This document shows positions 8,177-15,817 of a DNA stretch of 64,000 nucleotides, piece after piece. Location: the NCBI RefSeq assembly GCF_001605895.1, contig NZ_LUAW01000020.1, positions 186,826 through 250,825 on the forward strand. The letters are read 5' to 3'. Source of the stretch: Acinetobacter pragensis (GTDB lineage: Bacteria > Pseudomonadota > Gammaproteobacteria > Pseudomonadales > Moraxellaceae). Under the pieces are notes generated by a model. It was given only the letters and a program-made list of their open reading frames with translations, did not search any database and had not been told where the DNA came from. The position numbers and the translations under genes were made by a program. The stretch's first letter is position 1. The number at the start of each line of letters is the position of its first letter.

Positions 8177-9103
8177 TTATGCTCCAGTTGAACCGACAGC
8201 CATTTGCCACAAGCCATAGCCAGCTGCACCGCGTGCTTCAGCGCCAAACTTAAACTTCTTGCGCATAAATACAGCATCGCTTGAAGTATCAGTCTGCTGC
8301 ACAAACACAGGCTTTTTACGCGGCTGAAAGATGATAGGCTTCACAGCTTTACTGGCATCGAGCAAATGCCATTCGCTATCCGTTTTAAGCCAGCCCACTG
8401 CAAGTACTTTGGCTGTGCCTTTGTACGGGTTGGGTTTGCCATCTTCCAAACGGTCAACAGTCATTAGCGCATTCGCGGTATCTTCAAGCGCAAACGGCAC
8501 AACCAAGACGCTTGGAGTCAAGTTAAGCGGACGGCCTTCATTGTCTTTCACACTGCGCAGCATAGTGCGGGCAGTACCATAGCTGGCTTTTACTTCAGCC
8601 AAAGTGTCAATTTTTAATGGCACATTTAAACGGTTAGACACCAATTTTTTGGTTTTGCCTTCACCGACTTCATGGTTGGTGGCGTAGAAGGTTTTCCCGT
8701 CATAGCACTCCTCATCAAAGCCGCCAGTAAGGGCTGCAAAGACTAAATCATCCGCCCATTGTTTTGATGATTCGCCAGCCATTTGAGCTTGAGGCTTGTA
8801 GATGCCAAGGTTGTCATCTTCAATATCGTTGCGGTCAATTTCAACCGTTGCTTCAAAGTCATCGTTGACGATGGTGTAAGCATGACCTTTAAGCTGATTA
8901 ACAACTTTATCACCCAACCATTTGCGCAGTTTGGGGAACTTTTCAATCCACGCATAAGTATTGGATGAACCATTACTTGGCACTTCCATTGCAACGTTCG
9001 ACCACTGACTAGGCGCTGCTTCAAACGCGCCGTCAAAGACTTTTTTAATACTGGTTGCAAGGGTATTAATTACATGCTGCGCATTTTTTTCATTAAAAAT
9101 CAT
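8177..9103 (-). CDS. Major head subunit (Mu gpT-like)
   Basis: A 308-residue major capsid protein of the Mu gpT family. Diagnostic parts are ALATSIKKVFDGAFEAAPSQW early, AWIEKFPKLRKWLGDKVV, YTIVNDDFEATVEIDRNDIE, and EARGAAGYGLWQMAVGST at the end. It builds the icosahedral shell. Length matches Mu T (305 residues). The ATG overlaps the stop of the preceding capsid protein gene (TAATG). Confidence 0.94.
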   Translation of the reverse strand: MIFNEKNAQHVINTLATSIKKVFDGAFEAAPSQWSNVAMEVPSNGSSNTYAWIEKFPKLRKWLGDKVVNQLKGHAYTIVNDDFEATVEIDRNDIEDDNLGIYKPQAQMAGESSKQWADDLVFAALTGGFDEECYDGKTFYATNHEVGEGKTKKLVSNRLNVPLKIDTLAEVKASYGTARTMLRSVKDNEGRPLNLTPSVLVVPFALEDTANALMTVDRLEDGKPNPYKGTAKVLAVGWLKTDSEWHLLDASKAVKPIIFQPRKKPVFVQQTDTSSDAVFMRKKFKFGAEARGAAGYGLWQMAVGSTGA

Positions 9104-9525
9104 TATTCAATCTCCACCCATACAAATTCAGGGTATTGCACATCAAAGCCCATAAAATGACCCGCTACTGAAAGCGTATTTGTCCCATCTGTTTTCGCAA
9201 TGGTTTGGTTGTCTTCCATATAAACCACTGCACCCAAATCTGCCTGAGTCACAGGATCTGTTGTTGAGTTACGCACCAAAAACTGTTGTTTGCGACGAAC
9301 ACACGCCACAACATCACCATCTGCACCGGTGTTTTCAGCAGAGTGATCCCAAATACCGAGGCAGTTTTGATCAGCGCCACCTACATCTTCTGAAGCGATG
9401 GCATAGCCGCTAGCATCAACTGCCGCAAAAGTCCCTTGCAGAACCAAAGCCATTGAAGCTAAAGCCACCGGCATTAATGTCCCGCAACGCATTTCAGTAA
9501 TGATTGCTTGTTCTGTTTTAGCCAT
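9103..9525 (-). CDS. Capsid-associated (DUF2190-like decoration) protein
   Basis: A 140-residue protein starting MAKTEQAIITEMRCGTLMPV. The start is set at 9525 because GAGGAA lies 7 nt upstream; an ATG 15 bases earlier has no ribosome site. The beta-rich sequence with repeated small residues (LGAVVYMEDNQTIAKTDGTN, AGHFMGFDVQYPEFVWVEIE) resembles DUF2190-type decoration proteins encoded beside major capsid genes. The position between scaffold I/Z and T supports a role on the capsid. The exact family is not certain. Confidence 0.65.
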   Translation of the reverse strand: MAKTEQAIITEMRCGTLMPVALASMALVLQGTFAAVDASGYAIASEDVGGADQNCLGIWDHSAENTGADGDVVACVRRKQQFLVRNSTTDPVTQADLGAVVYMEDNQTIAKTDGTNTLSVAGHFMGFDVQYPEFVWVEIE

Positions 9526-9536
9526 GGTTAATTTCC

Positions 9537-10076
9537 TCAAAACCCAAATTGAGCGTCAATTGATGCTTGAACATCATCTACAGCTGGAGGTGTTTTAGCT
9601 TGACCACCCCTTAAATCGATTTGTTCGGTCTGTTGCGAGGTGAGTGCTGCAATTTTTGGTAAAGCTTCAAGCTGCGCCTTTACAAAATCAGGGTTGGTTT
9701 TAGCCTGATCCTTGTACCAACCAATAGTTGCTTCGCCAGTCAAGCGGCCGTCACCGCAAGCAGCAACAATTAGGTCGTCAATTTCTTTGGATTTAGCCGC
9801 TGCATCAGCATTACCAGCTTTTTGAACCGCCTCTTGGTAAACCGCCATCGGCACATATTGGGCTGGATCAACAGCATTTGAGCTGTTGGCTGCAATTTTC
9901 AGCTGATCAATAGCATTCAAGGCGTCATAAAGGGTTTGACTATTGGCTGCCACAGCAACACCTGTTTTTTCTTTAATCTGCGTTTTAAGCTTATCCAGCT
10001 CAGCAGTAATTTCTTCTGCGGTTGCTGACAGAGGCAGATTCAACATCCAACGCAGCTGTTCTAATAACTCTTCCAT
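9537..10076 (-). CDS. Nested scaffold protein Z-like internal start within gene I
   Basis: Inside the I gene an in-frame ATG at 10076 (MEELLEQLRWMLNLPLSATA) is preceded by AGGA at 10087-10084, 7 nt upstream. This would give a 179-residue protein equal to the C-terminal half of I, which is helical and Glu/Ala/Lys rich. In Mu, gpZ is the scaffold and shares the C-terminal part of protease I through an internal start. The same coding trick is likely here. Evidence is the ribosome site and the Mu parallel only. Confidence 0.55.
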   Translation of the reverse strand: MEELLEQLRWMLNLPLSATAEEITAELDKLKTQIKEKTGVAVAANSQTLYDALNAIDQLKIAANSSNAVDPAQYVPMAVYQEAVQKAGNADAAAKSKEIDDLIVAACGDGRLTGEATIGWYKDQAKTNPDFVKAQLEALPKIAALTSQQTEQIDLRGGQAKTPPAVDDVQASIDAQFGF

Positions 10077-10604
10077 TGTGGAATCCTGTTGTGGTAAATC
10101 TTGGGAAAAAAGTTCCTGAGCCGCAGCAGCAAGTTTTGCTTCAGGCAGCTGGTCTAATGCAGGGGTATTGGTCAAGGCAACATTGATTAAAGCCGTAATG
10201 TCGCCCGTCTTGGTGTACAAAAAGACTGGGGAAATATATTTATATTCTTGGGCTTCTATATGCGTTTTTGCTTTATCGAGCCACTCAAAGTCAGTACTAC
10301 ATAATCCAACTCCTTCAACATAAGTAAACCCCGCTGATTTCAGCCAGCCCGCAGCAGGTGCAGGTTCACCCGTGGTTTTTGATTTTAAAGTGGCGTGCTC
10401 ATAATCAATGACCATGTCAATTTTGCGCTGATTCAAAGCCGCAGCCATTTGATGGCCACGCTCTGGGGTAAGTTCCCAGTGGGGCGCATCATAAGGACGT
10501 CCATCAATCTCACTACGAAAAACACCTTCAGGTATCAATACAAAGTGATCTGATAAATTTGATAAGTCGAATGAGCACGAAGCTGCGAGAAGATTATTTT
10601 TCAT
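9537..10604 (-). CDS. Head maturation protease/scaffold I (Mu gpI-like)
   Basis: A 355-residue Mu gpI family protein. The N-terminal protease half (residues 1-165) contains FVLIPEGVFRSEIDGRPYDA, IDMVIDYEHATLKS and YKYISPVFLYTKTGDIT, hallmarks of this prohead protease. The C-terminal half is a helical scaffold-like region. It processes capsid components during head assembly. Repeat copy 10636-10654 lies 32 nt upstream, and an inverted repeat (ATGCAGT...ACTGCAT) directly precedes the ATG. A nested start at 10076 probably yields a separate scaffold. Confidence 0.9.
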   Translation of the reverse strand: MKNNLLAASCSFDLSNLSDHFVLIPEGVFRSEIDGRPYDAPHWELTPERGHQMAAALNQRKIDMVIDYEHATLKSKTTGEPAPAAGWLKSAGFTYVEGVGLCSTDFEWLDKAKTHIEAQEYKYISPVFLYTKTGDITALINVALTNTPALDQLPEAKLAAAAQELFSQDLPQQDSTMEELLEQLRWMLNLPLSATAEEITAELDKLKTQIKEKTGVAVAANSQTLYDALNAIDQLKIAANSSNAVDPAQYVPMAVYQEAVQKAGNADAAAKSKEIDDLIVAACGDGRLTGEATIGWYKDQAKTNPDFVKAQLEALPKIAALTSQQTEQIDLRGGQAKTPPAVDDVQASIDAQFGF

Positions 10605-10606
10605 GC

Positions 10607-10654
10607 AGTCAGATTAAAACCAACTGCATAAAAAGATCAGGCGGAAAGGCTTCC
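10607..10654 (-). promoter_or_regulatory. Late repeat copy 3 (putative late promoter) before gene I
   Basis: Core 10636-10654, minus strand CGGAAGCCTTTCCG then CCTGATC. It starts 13 nt after the G gene stop. The -10-like heptamer seen at fixed distance in the other five copies is missing here; TTTTAT closer in or TTTTAAT farther out may replace it. The spacer forms an inverted repeat ATGCAGT/ACTGCAT. Confidence 0.55.
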
Positions 10655-10667
10655 GATTATTTTTTTA

Positions 10668-11147
10668 TTATTTAAAAGCTTGCTGTAGAAAATAACTTGC
10701 AGTGTATTCAACGGCATCCTCAGCTTCAGGCTGTAAAAAGCCTTGGCTGTCCATGGGTAAATATGGACGGGGTTTAATTTCAACTTTTCTATTGCGACCC
10801 GCAAAACCACCCCACTGGTGAATGGCTGCATAGTCTTTACTTTGTCCAGATCCAGCACCTACCGTTGCAGATGTCTGATCATGGTCACCTTGAACACTGT
10901 CGCGTAATCCACCCGGAGAGCGCTGTAATATGCCTTGCGGAGTAATACCTTGCTTGCGGTAAATTTCTAGCGTCACTGGTGAAAGTCCAGCCCATGCCGG
11001 GCGGCCATTGGCATGAAAGTTCTGTAAAGTCTGACTGACTAAAACACGCTCCAAACTGGCTGCTAGTGGTGTTGTATCACTCATGTGTGCCGCAGCATCA
11101 AGCAACGTCTGACGTACATTTTCATCAGCAATCTGCATAAAGCTCAT
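10668..11147 (-). CDS. Virion morphogenesis/tail completion protein G (Mu gpG-like)
   Basis: A 159-residue protein of the phage virion morphogenesis family (Mu gpG, P2 S). Characteristic parts are HANGRPAWAGLSPVTLEIYR, GILQRSPGGLRDSV, AIHQWGGFAGRNRKVEIKPR and PYLPMDS. Members complete the tail and allow head-tail joining. It follows F in Mu order but is separated from it by 128 bp with a structured, tRNA-like element. Confidence 0.88.
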   Translation of the reverse strand: MSFMQIADENVRQTLLDAAAHMSDTTPLAASLERVLVSQTLQNFHANGRPAWAGLSPVTLEIYRKQGITPQGILQRSPGGLRDSVQGDHDQTSATVGAGSGQSKDYAAIHQWGGFAGRNRKVEIKPRPYLPMDSQGFLQPEAEDAVEYTASYFLQQAFK

Positions 11148-11183
11148 ACTTGCACCTGCATAATTATTAAACTAAAATCATTG

Positions 11184-11281
11184 TATAAAGTGCGTTTTTG
11201 TCGAAGTAGGCTACTGGAAGCCAGCCGTTCGCGGTATACGCGGGTTCGAATCCCGAACAGACAGAAACGCATTTTTTATTT
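11184..11281 (+). other. Structured tRNA-like element between F and G
   Basis: A 12-bp helix encloses the element: TGCGTTTTTGTC (11191-11202) pairs fully with GACAGAAACGCA (11260-11271) if one G-U pair is allowed, followed by TTTTTTA. Inside are a T-arm-like hairpin CGGG-TTCGAAT-CCCG, a D-arm-like hairpin GGC-TACTGGAA-GCC, and a CGCG-GTATA-CGCG stem. The plus strand pairs better than the minus strand (which has a C/A mismatch), and the T-loop consensus also reads plus. TATAAA at 11184-11189 could be a -10 box. There is no proper 7-bp acceptor or 5-7-5 anticodon arm, so it is not a normal tRNA. Confidence 0.45.
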
Positions 11282-12586
11282 CTTGCTGACCAAAAACTCA
11301 TAGTCTTTACTGTTCTTCAGATTAATTTCCTGCTCAACCACAATCGTCCGAATCAAATTGCCTACAATTTTCTGTTTATTGCCAGCTTCATCTTTACCTT
11401 TGATGCTCTGGTTGAGCTGCAGCACCAATTTGTAAACCACGCCTTCAACCTCAATATCAAACACCAGCAGTGCCGCGTTATGCCGTACATCCCAGTACAG
11501 GTCATGCTTGCCGCTCAAATGACTGACGATATTTTCAAACCATGCTGGGTCATGCAGTTTGCGTTCTTTGGCTATATGACTAATGGTGCCTTTGTCATGC
11601 ACGGTGATTGCCGCACTTGCCAATTCAACCCGCTTTTTCTTCTTCAGTGTTTCCAAAAAGAAGGCATCAATTACACCTACGTTGTGCATTTCACCTTTAG
11701 GCTTAAGCGGATCTACACTCTGAATCCATGCTTTGACGTCTTCATTCAGCTGCTGAACAACCTCATTATTTTGCAGCGTTTTACCAACCAACTTGGATGC
11801 AATAGACGGTTCAGCAGAAACAGCTTTATCCAGCAGTTTTTGGGTAACTAAAGTACTTGGAGAACCCGTCCAGCCTGCATCTGTAGAGAACACAGGCAAG
11901 TCTGGAAATTCAATCCGCGCAATTTGAGCAACACCGCCATGACTAACATCAACGTCATACAGTTTGAGGTAACCATCACTGCTGCGGACTTTGATGTTTT
12001 GATTTTTGATGTCAATTTCCATCATCTCATAAGAGGTGCAACGGCACTTGTAGCCATTCTTTGGCTTGATATATTGCCAAGCCGGGTCAGACTTGCGCAT
12101 AACAACACCATGTAATGCACGGTGAGTTGCTCTTGTAAAATTATCGATAATTGCACTGTAGCCAACGTATGGGAAAAGCGGATTGTCGTCCCACATCACA
12201 GACTGCCGCCCGGCTTCATAAGCCTGCGCCATATTGGTCTGGTAGATGGTTTTTAAACGGTATGGATTGCCCAGCTGAACTTCACGCTGACCATCTTCAG
12301 TTAATTTTTCCTGTTTTCCCCACCAGCCGCGCTGCTTCATTTTGGGTTCAATTTCTTGAGACCAGCGTTTTAAATCCCAGCCATTTTTTTGCGCATCCAG
12401 CAATGACTGGCGCACATCTTCCAGCAGATCTAGCCGAGTCATGTGCGCAACCACAAAAGCCTGATTGTGTGCATTGCCTTGCACTTGCCACCAGTCTTCT
12501 GAGGGCATGACTTTTTTCTGCTGAAGATATTCAATGGCTTTACGTGGGGGCTGACCAAATACAGCCTGCATAGTCGGCTGATCCAT
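11276..12586 (-). CDS. Minor head protein F (Mu gp30-like) with C-terminal nuclease-like domain
   Basis: A 436-residue minor head protein. The N-terminal 210 residues belong to the phage head morphogenesis (Mu F / SPP1 gp7) family: WWQVQGNAHNQAFVVAHMTR, QTNMAQAYEAGRQSVMW, RATHRALHGVVMRKSDPAW and NGYKCRCTSYEM. The last 140 residues (AAITVHDKGTISHIAKERKL, WDVRHNAALLVFDIEVEGVV) look like the Barnase/EndoU/ColicinE5-type nuclease fold fused to phage head proteins. It joins portal and capsid and may be packaged and injected. The ATG overlaps the portal stop (TAATG). Confidence 0.88.
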   Translation of the reverse strand: MDQPTMQAVFGQPPRKAIEYLQQKKVMPSEDWWQVQGNAHNQAFVVAHMTRLDLLEDVRQSLLDAQKNGWDLKRWSQEIEPKMKQRGWWGKQEKLTEDGQREVQLGNPYRLKTIYQTNMAQAYEAGRQSVMWDDNPLFPYVGYSAIIDNFTRATHRALHGVVMRKSDPAWQYIKPKNGYKCRCTSYEMMEIDIKNQNIKVRSSDGYLKLYDVDVSHGGVAQIARIEFPDLPVFSTDAGWTGSPSTLVTQKLLDKAVSAEPSIASKLVGKTLQNNEVVQQLNEDVKAWIQSVDPLKPKGEMHNVGVIDAFFLETLKKKKRVELASAAITVHDKGTISHIAKERKLHDPAWFENIVSHLSGKHDLYWDVRHNAALLVFDIEVEGVVYKLVLQLNQSIKGKDEAGNKQKIVGNLIRTIVVEQEINLKNSKDYEFLVSKK

Positions 12587-14253
12587 TATTCATCCTCAGA
12601 CGCAGCTTTACGGCTTTCATGAGCAGATAATTTGCCCAGCACATTACTGGCAAAAATCATCTGCTCTAGATCATCCTGCAAAGCATCTAAATCTTTATCT
12701 GGAGACATCTCTGCAAGCATGGCTAGAGCTGCATCAAGGTCTTTCCCTTGACTCAGTTGAGCAATCAAATCAGGTAAAAATCTTTCAGACTGTGACTGCA
12801 AATGATCATTGCTGAGGCTGTGCTGCATTTGCTGATCCAGCAATGCCTGCCCGCGAATTGCTGCAGCCTCTGCGGGGTGCATCGCAGTTGGTGCATTTTG
12901 GTTCAGTGCAGCTAAATTCATCACTGGATAACCTGCATACTGAAAACTGTTTGCTGCCACTTGAGCAGGCTGCACACGGGCAAGAATCGCCTCTTGATCA
13001 TCTGCAGGCATTGGAATGCCTGCACGTTCATGCGCCCATGTCAGTGGAATCCTCATGCCCGTATCGACCATTTCACCTAAAGACTTACTGAAGCTTTCTA
13101 GGTCTTCGGTATCAGAAGTATCAAACCAGAACTTTGGGTAACGGTCAGGTGTGATATTCGGATAATTAATCTGCATCATTGCAGAGACTAGACTGTCATT
13201 GATTGACCGTGCCAACTGCTTAGAGTCTGATTTAACAATGACTTCAAATTGATTTTCATGGGTTTTACTTTGCGCATTGGTGCTTGTTTTGCCATCTGCT
13301 TGTGACAGCAATGTACCGCCGACAATAATTTTAGATTGGGTTTGCTCACACCATTTCACCAAATTCATATGATTATTGGTGTCGCCATCGGTGGCATCAT
13401 TAAAATCTATCGACATCCCTTGGGGAATAATGCCGCCCGCGTTACGGCCAATACTCATGACTGCACGCATCAAAGTCATTTTTTCTTCAGCCGTTGCACC
13501 AGCGGGATATTTGCCTAGTTTGGATGGCAGACCATAAGTTTCCAGAAACTCCATGATGTCGCGCACACCATAGTTTTTAAACAAAAACGGCCACGCCAAT
13601 ACGCGGAATAAACCGGAACGGGATACGTATCCAGATTTGGCTTTATGCCGATGAATAAACCAGCCGAAAGGCCAAAATTCAGCACCTTGCAGTGAGCCAT
13701 CATTCAGGCGCAATTCATTTGGCTGCTCATGCGGGGTCATGATCAGGCGCGGCTGAATATGCTGAAAGCTCTCCGGCAGCCACAAATTTCCAAGCTGATG
13801 CCATTTAATTTCCTGAGCACTATAGCCATGACCCACAGCATCCATCGCTTCAAATAAGAACATTTCAAAGTCTTCAATGTCATCCAGCCATTCATAGACT
13901 TCTTCAGCAATTTTCTTTTCCTGCTCACTGGCGTTCTTTGGTGACTTTACCCCCCAAGGCAAGCCATTCACAGCCTGCTTACGCTTGGTCATCTCAGAAA
14001 AAATATGTCCGTCACGCTCTTCCATGTCGCAAAACAAATCTGCTTGGGCCTGCAGGTTGCCTTGCTCGGCATCGGTCAGTAGCCGATGCATACGCATTGG
14101 CGTCATGCCCACAACGGGATGTTCCTGCCATTGGTTGGACAGCCAAGCGACTTCTGCGGTTTGTGACGTTTCAAGTGCGGTGCGGTCTTGTTTTTTTGAA
14201 GAGCGGTCTTTTTTAGCCATGGCGGATGCAAATATAGAAAGTGGATTCTGCAT
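12586..14253 (-). CDS. Portal protein (Mu gp29-like, DUF935)
   Basis: A 555-residue DUF935 portal protein: MRMHRLLTDAEQGNLQAQAD, LFCDMEERDGHIFSEMTKRK, NLVKWCEQTQSKIIVGGTL and SDSKQLARSINDSLVSAMMQ. It forms the DNA entry ring and docks the terminase. The ATG at 14253 is used. GTG 14256 and TTG 14265 are in frame and none has a clear Shine-Dalgarno sequence, so the true start could be up to 4 codons earlier. Repeat copy 14280-14298 lies just upstream; portal, F and G form one unit. Confidence 0.92.
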   Translation of the reverse strand: MQNPLSIFASAMAKKDRSSKKQDRTALETSQTAEVAWLSNQWQEHPVVGMTPMRMHRLLTDAEQGNLQAQADLFCDMEERDGHIFSEMTKRKQAVNGLPWGVKSPKNASEQEKKIAEEVYEWLDDIEDFEMFLFEAMDAVGHGYSAQEIKWHQLGNLWLPESFQHIQPRLIMTPHEQPNELRLNDGSLQGAEFWPFGWFIHRHKAKSGYVSRSGLFRVLAWPFLFKNYGVRDIMEFLETYGLPSKLGKYPAGATAEEKMTLMRAVMSIGRNAGGIIPQGMSIDFNDATDGDTNNHMNLVKWCEQTQSKIIVGGTLLSQADGKTSTNAQSKTHENQFEVIVKSDSKQLARSINDSLVSAMMQINYPNITPDRYPKFWFDTSDTEDLESFSKSLGEMVDTGMRIPLTWAHERAGIPMPADDQEAILARVQPAQVAANSFQYAGYPVMNLAALNQNAPTAMHPAEAAAIRGQALLDQQMQHSLSNDHLQSQSERFLPDLIAQLSQGKDLDAALAMLAEMSPDKDLDALQDDLEQMIFASNVLGKLSAHESRKAASEDE

Positions 14254-14258
14254 CACAA

Positions 14259-14298
14259 TAGGCAATTTAATGCCGATGAATCAGGCGGAAGAACTTCC
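14259..14298 (-). promoter_or_regulatory. Late repeat copy 4 (putative late promoter) before the portal gene
   Basis: Core 14280-14298, minus strand GGAAGTTCTTCCG (perfect GGAAG/CTTCC dyad), CCTGATTC, and ATTAAAT 14 bases after the dyad. It sits about 26 nt upstream of the portal ATG. Confidence 0.65.
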
Positions 14299-14437
14299 AT
14301 TTATTTTTATATTTTTTGAAAGCGCATAAAAGGCGTTTTAAGCGCTTTGGGCTTCTGCATGGGTCATTTATGCAGAAACTTGATTAAACCGCTAAAAACG
14401 CTTTTATAAAGATTTATAAATCTATAAATCACCTTGC
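14299..14437 (-). other. Intergenic hairpins after the methylase gene
   Basis: This 139-bp stretch contains TTCTGCAT...ATGCAGAA and AAAGCGC...GCGCTTT inverted repeats and a palindromic AT run (GATTTATAAATC). On the minus strand the second hairpin is followed by CAAAAAAT. I see no ORF. A terminator or mRNA-stabilising role for the methylase transcript is possible. Confidence 0.4.
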
Positions 14438-15205
14438 TCAATAGTTCATGATGATTAATTCCTGTTTTACGCTCCGGCTGGCCGTAGAATTGCCCACGGT
14501 ATATTTAATTTCAGCGGTATCAATATTCAAACCATCAAAGGTATTCCGCATGTCTGGATGGTCATTAATCGAGAGCATCACTTTACTTTTGCAAGTCTTC
14601 ATCAGCTCTGCCATTTTTTCATACTGATCCAAACCAAAATCCACACCATAGCCAGCGAGTTTCCAATAAGGCGGATCCGCATACATGAAACTATGAGGAC
14701 GGTCATATTTCATTAAACACGCATCCCAGCTCAAATGCTCAACTGTCACACCAGACAGCCTTAAGTGGGCTTCACTGAGCTGTTCTTCTATGCGTAGTAA
14801 ATTGACTGGACGTGCTGTTGTTGCCGTTCCAAAATTCTGCCCGAAGCATTTAGCACCAAAAGCTGTGTGCTGCAGATAATAGAACCGAGCCGCACGCTGG
14901 ATATCTGTCATCAAATCTGTATTGGCATTTTTGAGCCAATCAAACATTTGGCGGCTCACCAGTGCCCATTTAAATTGCCGTACAAATTCTTCTAAATGAT
15001 GCTGCACGACTCGATATAAATTGACCAGTTCACCATTTAGGTCGTTAATGACTTCAACTTTAGACTGCTGGTCACGCATAAAAAATAGCGCTGCGCCGCC
15101 AGCAAATAATTCTACATAACATTCATGTTCTGGCATTTTTTTAGCCAGCTGCGACACCAGTCGACGCTTACCACCCATCCAAGGAACAATTGGTTTGGTT
15201 TTCAC
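14438..15205 (-). CDS. Dam-type DNA adenine-N6 methyltransferase
   Basis: A 255-residue D12-class N6-adenine methyltransferase. The SAM-binding motif is split between PWMGGKRRL (residues 8-16) and ELFAGGAAL (32-40), and the catalytic DPPY is at 177-180, the order typical of Dam-like enzymes. No restriction enzyme gene is adjacent, so it is a solitary phage methylase, probably shielding phage DNA from host restriction or affecting expression. The GTG start has a weak AGGTG ribosome site. Expression probably comes from repeat copy 15366-15384. Confidence 0.88.
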   Translation of the reverse strand: MKTKPIVPWMGGKRRLVSQLAKKMPEHECYVELFAGGAALFFMRDQQSKVEVINDLNGELVNLYRVVQHHLEEFVRQFKWALVSRQMFDWLKNANTDLMTDIQRAARFYYLQHTAFGAKCFGQNFGTATTARPVNLLRIEEQLSEAHLRLSGVTVEHLSWDACLMKYDRPHSFMYADPPYWKLAGYGVDFGLDQYEKMAELMKTCKSKVMLSINDHPDMRNTFDGLNIDTAEIKYTVGNSTASRSVKQELIIMNY

Positions 15206-15345
15206 GATTTCACCTACTGCAAAAGCATTTCATTTTTTGATAGCCTGCAGTTACTCTGATCAGGGTAACGAGGCTTTGCCTGCGGTAGTGCTATACCAAA
15301 GGAGGCGAATCTTGCTCTAACAAGGTTCGTCGCCTCGTTTTATTA
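15206..15345. other. Structured intergenic region upstream of the methylase
   Basis: The plus strand holds a long stem-loop, GAGGCGAATCTTG (15302-15314) against CAAGGTTCGTCGCCTC (15321-15336), with one bulge and mismatches, followed by GTTTTATTATT. This is terminator-like for plus-strand transcription. Upstream are further short inverted repeats (TTACTCTGATCAGGGTAA). It could be the 3' end of a small RNA, or the structured leader of the methylase mRNA on the minus strand. Confidence 0.4.
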
Positions 15346-15384
15346 TTCTTATTTAGAGTCATCGAATAAGTCGGAAAGTCTTCC
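15345..15384 (-). promoter_or_regulatory. Late repeat copy 5, diverged (putative late promoter)
   Basis: Core 15366-15384, minus strand GGAAGACTTTCCG, ACTTATTCG, and TCTAAAT 14 bases after the dyad. It is the most diverged copy, yet keeps the dyad and the distance to the -10-like box. It faces the methylase gene 160 nt away and also lies just upstream of the oppositely directed cargo gene at 15406. Confidence 0.5.
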
Positions 15385-15405
15385 AATATTTTTAAAGGTT
15401 ATTAA

Positions 15406-15789
15406 ATGCAATCGTATTTATATTTCTTATCAAGCAAAGCCGACTTGCATCTACTGTTAACTTTTAGAGCAAAGGAATTAACTCATGCTGAAAAAATTGA
15501 CATTGTTCTGGAAGTTGAACGTCAATTAATGTCCTCAGAACATGCTGATAAGCATATTCATCTATTATGGAGAGGTGGATTTGCTGGTGATGGATTTACA
15601 ATATGGTCTGAAACTGATTCTGAAAAAAGTCTTTCTCCAGAAGCAGTATCGGCTTTATTCAAAAATGCCGAATTAGTCTGTATAGATTTGCCGGAATATT
15701 TAGAAGAGAGAATGAATACAGAAGCCCAATTTATTGTATTTGCTGAAGCAGACTATGTAGACTTCATGTTAGAAAATCACAGTATTTAA
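15406..15789 (+). CDS. Cargo protein of unknown function, 127 aa
   Basis: A 127-residue acidic cytoplasmic protein (SYLYFLSSKADLHLLLTFRA, LPEYLEERMNTEAQFIVFAE). It has no signal peptide or membrane segment and matches no family I recognise. AAAGG precedes the ATG. It lies on the strand opposite to all late genes, is AT-rich, and is followed 28 bp later by a membrane protein gene. This is the pattern of a lysogeny-expressed cargo (moron) cassette inserted between terminase and methylase. Confidence 0.75.
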   Translation: MQSYLYFLSSKADLHLLLTFRAKELTHAEKIDIVLEVERQLMSSEHADKHIHLLWRGGFAGDGFTIWSETDSEKSLSPEAVSALFKNAELVCIDLPEYLEERMNTEAQFIVFAEADYVDFMLENHSI

Positions 15790-15817
15790 AACTTTATAAA
15801 AAGATGGAAATGAGCCT

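Noticed and set aside
11191..11271. A functional tRNA gene
   Set aside because: The T-loop consensus is present, but there is no 7-bp acceptor stem or 5-7-5 anticodon arm, so it is listed only as tRNA-like.
14438..15205. Restriction-modification system
   Set aside because: Only a methylase is present; the neighbours are structural genes and cargo without a nuclease motif, so it is a solitary phage methylase.
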